Part shown: positions 1 to 7,089 of the stretch, piece by piece
Numbering within the stretch: position 1 is the stretch's first letter
Layout of the letters: each line of letters begins with the position of its first letter
Source: Arthrobacter sp. ov118
GTDB lineage: Bacteria; Actinomycetota; Actinomycetes; Actinomycetales; Micrococcaceae
Assembly (NCBI RefSeq): GCF_900116495.1
Contig: NZ_FPAY01000014.1
Location: 8,072-72,071, forward strand
DNA length: 64,000 nt
Reading direction: 5' to 3'
Notes under the pieces: generated by a model
What the model saw: the letters and a program-made list of their open reading frames with translations, nothing else
Databases searched by the model: none
What the model was told of the DNA's origin: nothing
Program-made: the position numbers and the translations under genes

Positions 1-560
1 TTGCCGCTGTGGTGCACCCGCCGGACCGTCCCGTCCCCGTTCCAGGCGTCCCAGATCCGCTTGGCCGTCTCCACAAAGGCCTCGGCATGGGTGTAGCGGT
101 CGGCGTGGTCGAGGTAGCCGCCGCGGCGGAAGTTCGCGCCCGTCCACGCGTTGTCCGTGGTGACAATGTTCCAGGCGGCGCGGCCGCCGGAGAGCAGATC
201 CAGCGAGGAGAGGCGGTGCGCCAGGTCCGCGGGGTCGTTGTAGGTGGTGTTCTGCGTCGCGACCAGGCCGATGCTGGTGGTCACGGCGGCGAGGGCGGCG
301 AGGGCTGTCTGTGCGTCCGGCCGGCCGGCGACGTCGAGCGCGTGCGGGCGGCCGAGATGCTCGCGCAGCCGCAGGCCTTCGCCGAGGAAGAACGCGGCGA
401 ACAGGCCGCGCTCGGCGGTCTGGGCGATTCGCCGGAACGATTCAAAGTCCGTCTGGGATCCGGAAGCGGGCGCCTTCCAGACGGTTCCGGAGTTGACACC
501 CTGGAAGAAGACGCCGAGCTGGAGCTGCCCGGACGGAGTGAATTCAGTGGTCTGGCTCAT
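1..560 (-). CDS. NtaA/SnaA/DszA-type FMN-dependent monooxygenase (partial, N-terminal part)
   Basis: The gene runs off the left edge; about 186 N-terminal residues are visible, beginning MSQTTEFTPSGQLQLGVFFQ. The text LGVFFQGVNSGTVWK, then FLGEGLRLREHLGRPH and LSSLDLLSGGRAAWNIVTT, is typical of the nitrilotriacetate/dibenzothiophene-sulfone monooxygenase branch of the luciferase-like superfamily. These enzymes use reduced FMN and O2 to oxygenate small N- or S-containing substrates. The ATG at 560 follows AGGAG with good spacing and lies just after the stop of the upstream monooxygenase, so it is the last visible gene of the leftward operon. The substrate cannot be read from the sequence; the operon suggests an organosulfur compound (inference). 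A flavin reductase partner is not seen in the window. Confidence 0.88.
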   Translation of the reverse strand, partial: MSQTTEFTPSGQLQLGVFFQGVNSGTVWKAPASGSQTDFESFRRIAQTAERGLFAAFFLGEGLRLREHLGRPHALDVAGRPDAQTALAALAAVTTSIGLVATQNTTYNDPADLAHRLSSLDLLSGGRAAWNIVTTDNAWTGANFRRGGYLDHADRYTHAEAFVETAKRIWDAWNGDGTVRRVHHSG

Positions 561-569
561 AAGGACTCC

Positions 570-1799
570 TTAGTTCTCCGCGCCGGCGGCTGTGGTTGAG
601 GCTGGCTTGGGGGAAGGGACGGCGGCGCTGGCTGCGGCCGCGTATCGGCTGGCAGGCCGGGCCAGCCCCAGCTGGTCCCGGAGGGTGGCATCCGGGGCGT
701 TTGGGGCCAGGAGTCCCCGGCGCCGCAGCTCGGGCAGGACCAGGCGCGAGAGTTCCTCCAGATCCGTGTCCAGTACGGCGGGGTGCAGGCGGACGCCGTC
801 GGCCACGGCCAGCACTTCGGTGAGCAGTTCGGTCAGCTCAGCCGCCGTCCCGGCGAACCGTGCCCGCGGGCTCTGCCAGGCCGCGTGGCCGTCCAGAACG
901 GCCAGCCGCTCCGTTGCGGCCTGGCCGCGGGCGTCAAGCACGATGTCGAGCTCGGCGATCAGCGCCGGTCCACTTGCGCCGGACGCGGTCCCTGCGGTCC
1001 CTGCGGACAGGGCGGCGCGCGTCTCCGCAAGCTCGGCGGCCAGCAGCCCGGGCGTCGGGGCAGAGACGAGGAGCGCATCCGCGGCTCCCGCCGCCACGGC
1101 TTCCGGCGCAAGGAGCCCGGCCGGGGCCAGCACAGGGAGCTGTCCCTGCAGCGGGCGCGGGATGATTGAGGGACCCTTGACGAAATAGTTGTCAGTCTCG
1201 ACGTCGACGTAGTGCAGCTTGTCGACGTCGAGGTAGCGCCCGGTGGGGACGTCGCGGATCACGGCGTCGTCTTCCCAGGAATCCCAGAGCCTGCGGCCGA
1301 CCTCGATCGAATCGGCGGCCTCGCCGGCGAGCCGTGCCCCGCGGACCGTCTCCCGTCCGACGGCGGCGGCATCGGCCGCGCTGGTCGAGGCGGCCACGAG
1401 CCAGCCGGCCCGTCCGCCGGAGACGTAGTCCAGGCTGGCCAGCTGGGTGGAGATGTGGAACGGCTCGGTGTAGACCGTGTCCACTTCCGGGATGAGGGCG
1501 AGCGACCGGGTCACCGGACCGGCGAACGCGGCTCGCTGCAAGGCGTTGAGCCGGGCCGCGGCCCAAGCGCCCGGCCGCTCGGCCGGGGCCGTGTCCGGCA
1601 GCCCCGGGTCGGAAAACGTCGCCGCGTGGAACCCGGCCGACTCGGCGGCGAGCACAGCGCCGCGGACATGGCCCGGATCCAGCGCGGCGTCGGGTGCCGC
1701 CGGTGAAACGCGCCGCGCAGCCGGGTGGCTGCCGGCCCCGTCGAGGTCAATGATCAGCAGGCCGCGGCCGGATCCGGGCAGGGTGTGGGGTGTGCTCAT
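570..1799 (-). CDS. LLM-class flavin-dependent oxidoreductase
   Basis: This 409-residue protein is of the luciferase-like monooxygenase superfamily. Visible landmarks are the first strand LLIIDLDGAG, FHAATFSDPGLPDTAP, a central LIPEVDTVYTEPFHISTQLA and LDYVSGGRAGWLVAAS, which form the flavin-binding half of the TIM barrel. The C-terminal half is Ala/Leu-rich and less conserved. The start at 1799 is chosen because its ATG overlaps the TGA of the upstream DUF1684 gene by 4 bp (ATGA), indicating translational coupling. Its partners are the other two monooxygenases of the operon. The substrate is unknown. Its divergence from the other two copies suggests a different step or substrate rather than redundancy. 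Confidence 0.85.
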   Translation of the reverse strand: MSTPHTLPGSGRGLLIIDLDGAGSHPAARRVSPAAPDAALDPGHVRGAVLAAESAGFHAATFSDPGLPDTAPAERPGAWAAARLNALQRAAFAGPVTRSLALIPEVDTVYTEPFHISTQLASLDYVSGGRAGWLVAASTSAADAAAVGRETVRGARLAGEAADSIEVGRRLWDSWEDDAVIRDVPTGRYLDVDKLHYVDVETDNYFVKGPSIIPRPLQGQLPVLAPAGLLAPEAVAAGAADALLVSAPTPGLLAAELAETRAALSAGTAGTASGASGPALIAELDIVLDARGQAATERLAVLDGHAAWQSPRARFAGTAAELTELLTEVLAVADGVRLHPAVLDTDLEELSRLVLPELRRRGLLAPNAPDATLRDQLGLARPASRYAAAASAAVPSPKPASTTAAGAEN

Positions 1800-2695
1800 G
1801 AGGCGTCCTGACGTTCGTAGGGGATCTGTTCGCCGGCTTCGATGGCCACCGGCAGGCGGTTCTCGGCGGGCGGCAGCGGGCACGTCGCGAGGTCGGTGTA
1901 GGCACAGGGCAGGTTCACGGCCCGGTTGAAATCGAGAGTGACCCTTCCGCCGGGGCCGGGTGCGGCAACGGTGAGCGAGCGGTTGGCTGCGTACGTGGTC
2001 CGGCCCGATGTCGCGTCCGTGAAAAGCACGGAGAGTGTGCCCGGTACGTGGCCGTTGAAGGCGGTGAGGGCAAGGTCCTGGCCATGCAGCCGGAAGCGGA
2101 GCTCGCCCGGGGCCTCGTAGACGTGCTGGATGCCTTCGACGGCCGCGCCCACCGTCATGGGCCGGGGCTCGGCGAATGGTACAAATATGCCCGGCACGGA
2201 ATATTCACCGCAGGGTGCATAGACGGGCGTACCGCGGTACGCCGTAAGTAGCGGGTTAAGCGGATGCCGCGGCCGCACAACATGGCGGCCCCCGCGCTTG
2301 GCGACCTCGATCACCGTATGCCCGGCACCGGCGTCCTCCACCCGAAGGGTGAGGCCATCTCGTTCGGCAATTGGGCCGAGGACCACGGTGGCGCCGGTTT
2401 CGTCCGGGTTCAGTTCCTGCCCGTCCCGGAGCACCCGTTCGCCCGGCCCCAAAACCAGGCGGACGACGTTGTTCTCCGCGCTCCAAGTGCCGGGCGCTCC
2501 GTCGAGGCGTGCCGGCACGGTGTCCAGCCAATGCAGGTGGGTGACGGCCAGGAAGCCATGGGGGTCAGCGCGGTGGCGTTCGTGGGCGGCATGCCAATCG
2601 GCCCATGCGGCTTCGAAGGCGCGGTCCTCGAATGCCCGTTCGGCAATGTTCCCGTCGGGGGCAACGGATGTGGATGTTTCAGCGGGCGAGGACAT
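1796..2695 (-). CDS. DUF1684 domain-containing protein
   Basis: This 299-residue soluble protein carries the signature block of DUF1684 near its end: FNRAVNLPCAYTDLATCPLP followed by ENRLPVAIEAGE. The N-terminal part has an aromatic-rich helix (FEAAWADWHAAHERHRADPH) and a FLAVTHLHWL strand. No enzymatic activity is firmly assigned to this family. The ATG at 2695 is preceded by AGGAG; the gene overlaps the preceding monooxygenase by 17 bp and the following one by 4 bp, so it is an integral operon member. Being sandwiched between two flavin monooxygenases behind an amino-acid-type importer makes a role in handling the imported or oxygenated substrate plausible (inference). No signal peptide is seen. 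Confidence 0.87.
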   Translation of the reverse strand: MSSPAETSTSVAPDGNIAERAFEDRAFEAAWADWHAAHERHRADPHGFLAVTHLHWLDTVPARLDGAPGTWSAENNVVRLVLGPGERVLRDGQELNPDETGATVVLGPIAERDGLTLRVEDAGAGHTVIEVAKRGGRHVVRPRHPLNPLLTAYRGTPVYAPCGEYSVPGIFVPFAEPRPMTVGAAVEGIQHVYEAPGELRFRLHGQDLALTAFNGHVPGTLSVLFTDATSGRTTYAANRSLTVAAPGPGGRVTLDFNRAVNLPCAYTDLATCPLPPAENRLPVAIEAGEQIPYERQDAS

Positions 2696-3854
2696 GGGAA
2701 CTCCTGTGGATAGTGTGGTTGGCGGCGACGCGGGCCGCGGCGTCGGGCTCGGTTGCAGGTGTTTTGCCGGCAAAGCCAGCCGCCGGGCGGCCAGCGTACG
2801 GATCGCCGGGGGCCCAGAGGGTGGTGGACGCGGCGGCGCGGACCGCCGGAATGACCTCGAGCGCGAACCGCTCCAGGATCTCCAGCTGCTGGATGAACGG
2901 CAGCGTGGTGGGCAGCGAGATGGACTGCAGGTCGTGGCCGTAGAGCTCGTGGTAGCTGAGGATCTTGTCGATCACCTGCTCGGGGCTGCCCACGAGGGCG
3001 GGCCCTTCGGTGACTGCGTGGTCGATGTCCCGGTACGGGGAGTTGTTGCCGGGCACATTGCGGCCCGTGGTGAGGGCCTCGTAGACCGGGCCGAACTGCC
3101 GCTTGGCCTCCTGCGTGGTGTCCGCAATGAACACCCCGCCCGCGCCGGAGCCGGAGCCCAGGTACTGGTGCCGCGGGTCGTGGCCGTGGCGGGCGTATTC
3201 CTCGCGGTAGTGGTCGATCAGCACCTTGTAGTTTGCGCGCGGCTGGATCGCGTTGGCGGTGAACAGCGGATCACCCCACTGTGCGGCCAGCGCCGCCGAA
3301 GTCAGGCTCGTGGCGGAGCCGTGCCAGACCCGGGGCGCTCCGGCGAAGGGCCGCGGCGTGGTGGTGGTCGGTTCGGTCAGCGCGGGCCGGAACGTGCCGG
3401 ACCACGTGACGTTCTCCTCGGTCCAGAGCCGGCGGAGCAGGCCGTACTTCTCGGCCAGGAGCTCCCACTGGTCCGCCAGATCCAGGCCGAACAGCGGGTA
3501 CTGCAGCACCTCGTTGCCCTTGCCGATCACCAGTTCCAGCCGGCCGCGGCTGAGCTGGTCGATCGTGGCGTAGTCCTCCGCAACGCGCACCGGATCCAGC
3601 ACGGCGAGCACGGTCACGCCGCTTTGCAGCCGGATCGTGGACGTGACCGCGGCGATCGCTGCGAGCACGGTGGTGGGGGAGGAGGAGATGAACTCGCCCG
3701 CGTGGCGCTCGCCGACCGAGAAGCTGTCATAGCCGAGTTCCTCGGCCCGGCGCGCGGTCTCCACCACCTGGTTCAGCCGGTCCGCAGTGGAGACAATTTC
3801 CCCGGTGACAGGGTTCTTCAGGTGCGGGATGATGTCGAGGACCTGAAACCTCAT
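2679..3854 (-). CDS. LLM-class flavin-dependent oxidoreductase
   Basis: This 391-residue luciferase-like monooxygenase has recognisable elements in order: MRFQVLDIIPHLKNP, YDSFSVGERHAGEFISSSP, VLDPVRVAEDYATIDQLSRG with RLELVIGKGNE, a central PRVWHGSATS, and ALVGSPEQVIDKILSYHELYG near the end. This is the common bacterial LLM layout with FMN or F420 as possible cofactors; the SVGERHAGEF segment favours the FMN-dependent alkanal-monooxygenase-like branch. The ATG at 3854 overlaps the stop of the transporter lipoprotein gene by 4 bp (ATGA). It directly follows the ABC importer genes, so it probably acts first on the imported compound (inference). Confidence 0.87.
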   Translation of the reverse strand: MRFQVLDIIPHLKNPVTGEIVSTADRLNQVVETARRAEELGYDSFSVGERHAGEFISSSPTTVLAAIAAVTSTIRLQSGVTVLAVLDPVRVAEDYATIDQLSRGRLELVIGKGNEVLQYPLFGLDLADQWELLAEKYGLLRRLWTEENVTWSGTFRPALTEPTTTTPRPFAGAPRVWHGSATSLTSAALAAQWGDPLFTANAIQPRANYKVLIDHYREEYARHGHDPRHQYLGSGSGAGGVFIADTTQEAKRQFGPVYEALTTGRNVPGNNSPYRDIDHAVTEGPALVGSPEQVIDKILSYHELYGHDLQSISLPTTLPFIQQLEILERFALEVIPAVRAAASTTLWAPGDPYAGRPAAGFAGKTPATEPDAAARVAANHTIHRSSHVLAR

Positions 3855-4879
3855 GTGCCCGACCCGAAATTGGCCTCGGTGACCGTCTTGGACTCGGGGA
3901 GGGCTTCCTCGGAGAGTCCCCAGCGCTCCAGGACCCTGGCGTACGAGCCGTCCTTGATGGCGGAGTTCAGGGCGTCCGTGATCACCGGGGCCAGGCCGTT
4001 GCCCTTGAGCGTCGTGGCCGCAACAAGGGTTTCGGAGGGCCAGCCGGCATTGACCTTGCCCACCACTTTGAGGTCGTCGCGGGTGTTTTCGCGGTACGTG
4101 ACGGAGGGGTAGGGTGCGAGGTTCAAGTCCGTGCGGCCGGAGGACAGGGCCAGGACGGTGTCGGCGTCGGACGAGTAGTACTGCAGCGTCGCCGGCGCCT
4201 TGCCCTTGGCCTCCAGTTCCTTGTTCCACGCGATGAGGATCTTCTCCTGGTTGGTGCCCGAGCCCACGGAAATCTTCAGGCCGGAGATGTCATCGGAGCC
4301 CTTGATGTTGTAAGTGGAGCTCTTCTTGGCCTCGAAGCCCATGTACGCGGCGCGGTAGCTGGAGAAGTCGAAGAGCTTCACGCGGGCGGCGTTGATGCCC
4401 ACGTTGGAGAAGACGGCCTCGAAGTCCCCGGACTGGGTCTTCAGCGGCCAGTTCTCCCAGGAGGTGACCTGGGTGTCCAGATCCAGTCCCAGCTTGTCCG
4501 CGACCAGCTGGGCGAGGTCCACCTCGACGCCGATCGGAGTCTTGTCGTCCGTGGCGTGGAAGGACAATGGGATGGCCCCGGCCGTGGTGGCGACGGTGAG
4601 CTTGCCGTCCTTGGCGATCAGCGCGGGGACTTTCGCGGCCAGCGCCGCGTCCTTGCTGGCACGGAGGCGCTGTTGGTCCGGCGAGGTGTTGTAGACGACG
4701 CCGTTGCGCGCCGCCGTCGTGGCCGGCTGCGCGCCGGCCGCCGCCGCACCGGGGTCGGAGCAGGCGCTCAGCGCCAGAGTGCTGGAAAGAGTCCCGATGA
4801 GGACGACGGCGGGGAGCGCCGCGGTTTTGCGGCCTGGAATGCCGTTGCGGACGGTGCGGAGGGCGGAGCGGATGGGCAT
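3851..4879 (-). CDS. Amino-acid-type ABC transporter substrate-binding lipoprotein
   Basis: This 342-residue precursor has an N-terminal signal with basic residues, a hydrophobic stretch and a lipobox ending ALSAC, so Cys40 is the expected lipidated residue. The mature part is a family-3 (polar amino acid) solute-binding domain: GKLTVATTAG, PIGVEVDLAQLVADKLGLD, FDFSSYRAAYMGFEAKK, LKISVGSGTNQEKIL and VITDALNSAIKDGSYARVLERWGL. It would capture substrate outside the membrane and deliver it to the permease encoded upstream. The spacing to the ATPase gene is 8 bp. The ligand is likely an amino acid or amino-acid derivative; the monooxygenases downstream point to an S- or N-substituted one (inference). 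Confidence 0.92.
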   Translation of the reverse strand: MPIRSALRTVRNGIPGRKTAALPAVVLIGTLSSTLALSACSDPGAAAAGAQPATTAARNGVVYNTSPDQQRLRASKDAALAAKVPALIAKDGKLTVATTAGAIPLSFHATDDKTPIGVEVDLAQLVADKLGLDLDTQVTSWENWPLKTQSGDFEAVFSNVGINAARVKLFDFSSYRAAYMGFEAKKSSTYNIKGSDDISGLKISVGSGTNQEKILIAWNKELEAKGKAPATLQYYSSDADTVLALSSGRTDLNLAPYPSVTYRENTRDDLKVVGKVNAGWPSETLVAATTLKGNGLAPVITDALNSAIKDGSYARVLERWGLSEEALPESKTVTEANFGSGT

Positions 4880-4887
4880 GGAAATCC

Positions 4888-5769
4888 TTAGATGTTGAAA
4901 GCCGGTTCGATCACTTTGGAGAAGAAGCTCTGGGTGCGTTTTTCGCGCGGGTTGGTGAAAATGTCCTGTGGGTGGCCTTGCTCGACGATCCGGCCCTGGT
5001 CCATGAAGACCACGGTGTCCGCGACGTCGCGGGCGAAGCCCATCTCGTGCGTGACGATGATCAGGGTGGTGCCGGACGTGGCGAGCTCGCGGATGACGTC
5101 CAGGACCTCGTTGACCAGTTCCGGGTCCAGGGCCGAGGTGGGCTCGTCGAAGAGCAGGATCTTGGGGTCCAGCGCCAGTGCCCGGGCGATGGCGACGCGC
5201 TGCTGCTGTCCGCCGGAAAGCTGGCGGGGGTAGGCGCCGGCACGGTCCTTCAGGCCCACCCGGTCCAGTAGTTCGAGGCCGCGTTCGCGGGCCTCAGCCT
5301 TGGACCGGCGGGCCTTACCTGAACGCGGTGCCACGACCGGTGCCTCCGTGACGTTCTCCAGCGCCGTCAGGTGCGGGAACAGGTTGAAGTTCTGGAACAC
5401 CATGCCGATCTCGGTGCGCTGCTTCAGGATGTCCTTTTCGCGCAGTTCGTGGAGTTTGTTTCCGCGCACTTCGTAGCCCACCAGCGTGCCGTCGATCGCG
5501 ATGAACCCGCCGTCGACCTTTTCCAGGTGGTTGATGGTGCGCAGGAGCGTGGACTTTCCGGAGCCGGAAGGGCCGACGATCACGGCGACGCCGCCCGGCT
5601 CGACGGTCAGGGTGATGTCCTTGAGGACTTCCGTGGCGCCAAAGGCCTTGCGGACCTTGGTGATCTCAACGAGGCCGCGGGTAGGGATCGGCTTCAGGGT
5701 GTTGGCGGCGGAGGCAGCGGTGGCCGGCTCTGCGGTACCGGCGGCGGTGGCGTCGGTTGCGGTGCTCAT
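4888..5769 (-). CDS. Amino acid ABC transporter ATP-binding protein
   Basis: This 293-residue cytoplasmic ATPase of the polar-amino-acid (GlnQ/HisP) class has Walker A GPSGSGKS at residues 66-73, the Q-loop in VFQNFNLFPH, the LSGGQQQR signature at 184-191, Walker B ILLFDEP at 204-210 and the H-loop in IIVTHEMGFARDVAD. An Ala/Thr-rich leader of about 30 residues precedes the domain and is not part of the usual fold. The start overlaps the permease stop by 4 bp (positions 5766-5769), so the genes are translationally coupled. It energises import of the ligand bound by the lipoprotein encoded next. Confidence 0.95.
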   Translation of the reverse strand: MSTATDATAAGTAEPATAASAANTLKPIPTRGLVEITKVRKAFGATEVLKDITLTVEPGGVAVIVGPSGSGKSTLLRTINHLEKVDGGFIAIDGTLVGYEVRGNKLHELREKDILKQRTEIGMVFQNFNLFPHLTALENVTEAPVVAPRSGKARRSKAEARERGLELLDRVGLKDRAGAYPRQLSGGQQQRVAIARALALDPKILLFDEPTSALDPELVNEVLDVIRELATSGTTLIIVTHEMGFARDVADTVVFMDQGRIVEQGHPQDIFTNPREKRTQSFFSKVIEPAFNI

Positions 5770-6845
5770 CGGATGCCCCTTTCCCGGGCAGTGTCCCGGC
5801 TAGCGGGCGCATGGGTGGCGAAGAACTTACGGGCTTTCTGGAGCGGAGTCAGCGGCAGCGTGCGGACCGCACCCTTGGAATAGTGCCGCTCGATGTAGTA
5901 CTGGAAGATGCTCAGGACCGAGGTGATCACCACGTACCAGAGGGTGGCCACGAGCAGCAGGGGCAGGACCTGCTGGGTGCGGTTGTAGATGACCTGGACG
6001 GTGTAGAACAGCTCCGAGTAGGCCAGGACATAGACGATCGAGGTGCCCTTGACCAGGCCGATCACCTCGTTGAAGGCTGTGGGCAGGATGGCCCGCATGG
6101 CCTGCGGCAGGACGATCCGGGTGGAGCGCCGCCAGGCCGGGATGCCGAGCGCGGCCGCAGCCTCCAGCTGGCCCTGGTCCACGGAGAGGATGCCGCCGCG
6201 GATGATTTCCGCGGAATAGGCCGCCTGGTTCAGCGTCAGGCCCAGCACCGCCGCGGCGAACTGGCTGATCAGAGTGGTGGTCTGCGCCTCGAAGAAGCGG
6301 ATGTCCGTGAAGGGGATTCCCAGGCTGATCTTCTCGTACAGGTAACCCAGGTTGTACCAGAGCAGCATCTGCACGAGCAGCGGCGTGGAGCGGAAGATCC
6401 AGGAGAAAGTCCAGGAGACGGACACGAGCAGCGGGGACGCGGAGAGCCGCATCAGGGCCAGAACGAAGCCCAGGATGAAACCAAGCGCCCCGGAGATCGC
6501 GGTCAGCTTGAGCGTCTCCAGCAGGCCGTTGACGATCGACTGCGCGGTGAACCACTGCGCCACGACGCCCCATTCCCAGCGGGGATTCGTGGCCAGGGAC
6601 CAGGCGATCCCGGCGACGCCGAGCGCGACCACCGCCGTACCCACCCAGCGCCACGGGTGGCGGGCGGGGATGATGCGGTAGTCGGCATAGTCAGTGGCGG
6701 GTCCCCTGCCTCCGGTGCCGCCCGGGACGGCGCCGGGAGGGGTGGGGCTGTTGGGAGTGGAACCGGTGCCGGTTTCCTGGGCTGCGACGGCGGACGCCAC
6801 CGCCCCGGGTACGGACTGGGCCACCGTGGTTGCTGCTGAACTCAT
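5766..6845 (-). CDS. Amino acid ABC transporter permease (His/Glu/Gln type)
   Basis: This 359-residue membrane protein opens with about 80 disordered Pro/Gly/Thr-rich cytoplasmic residues and continues with the family's membrane segments, for example WVGTAVVALGVAGIAWSLA, LKLTAISGALGFILGFVLAL and VLPLLLVATLWYVVITSVLS. The EAA coupling loop is visible as EAAAALGIPAWRRSTRIVLP, the site that contacts the ATPase. The start at 6845 is chosen for its GAGG-containing ribosome site; the in-frame start at 6959 lies in sequence that is poor in coding character. It is the first gene of the leftward operon, downstream of a candidate promoter at 6895-6924. Confidence 0.93.
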   Translation of the reverse strand: MSSAATTVAQSVPGAVASAVAAQETGTGSTPNSPTPPGAVPGGTGGRGPATDYADYRIIPARHPWRWVGTAVVALGVAGIAWSLATNPRWEWGVVAQWFTAQSIVNGLLETLKLTAISGALGFILGFVLALMRLSASPLLVSVSWTFSWIFRSTPLLVQMLLWYNLGYLYEKISLGIPFTDIRFFEAQTTTLISQFAAAVLGLTLNQAAYSAEIIRGGILSVDQGQLEAAAALGIPAWRRSTRIVLPQAMRAILPTAFNEVIGLVKGTSIVYVLAYSELFYTVQVIYNRTQQVLPLLLVATLWYVVITSVLSIFQYYIERHYSKGAVRTLPLTPLQKARKFFATHAPASRDTARERGIR

Positions 6846-6894
6846 GCGCCACCTCGCTTCTTCCAGTTGCTTCGATAGGGGTTGGATTCCAGCC

Positions 6895-6924
6895 AATCTA
6901 GGGGCCGCTGAAAACGCCCGGCAA
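6895..6924 (-). promoter_or_regulatory. Candidate promoter of the ABC transporter/monooxygenase operon
   Basis: On the minus strand TTGCCG (6919-6924) and TAGATT (6895-6900) are separated by 18 bp, a reasonable sigma-70-type pair for a high-GC actinobacterium. It lies about 50 bp upstream of the permease start. Prediction by eye only. Confidence 0.35.
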
Positions 6925-7029
6925 GGCGGGAAGTTGCACGCGTTCACGTGGCTTCGCACGGCGTCACAAGTCGAATTCTTTCCCCGTTTGACGTGCGGTT
7001 ACGCGCAGTGAACGGCCATGACCGGCGCC

Positions 7030-7059
7030 TCGACCGGCCCCGTTTCGGATGCCTAGCAT
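7030..7059 (+). promoter_or_regulatory. Candidate promoter of the FAD/NAD(P)-binding protein and GNAT genes
   Basis: TCGACC (7030-7035) and TAGCAT (7054-7059) are separated by 18 bp, about 30 bp before the ATG at 7090. With the divergent promoter at 6895-6924 it leaves a roughly 100-bp shared control region in which one regulator could act on both units (inference). Confidence 0.35.
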
Positions 7060-7089
7060 GAGGGCTCCGAACCAGACCCAGGAGACCTC

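Noticed and set aside
2298..4112. 604-codon plus-strand frame opposite the monooxygenase and DUF1684 genes
   Set aside because: Low-complexity Arg/Gly/Ala translation with no family features; the minus strand carries overlapping, ribosome-site-preceded genes.
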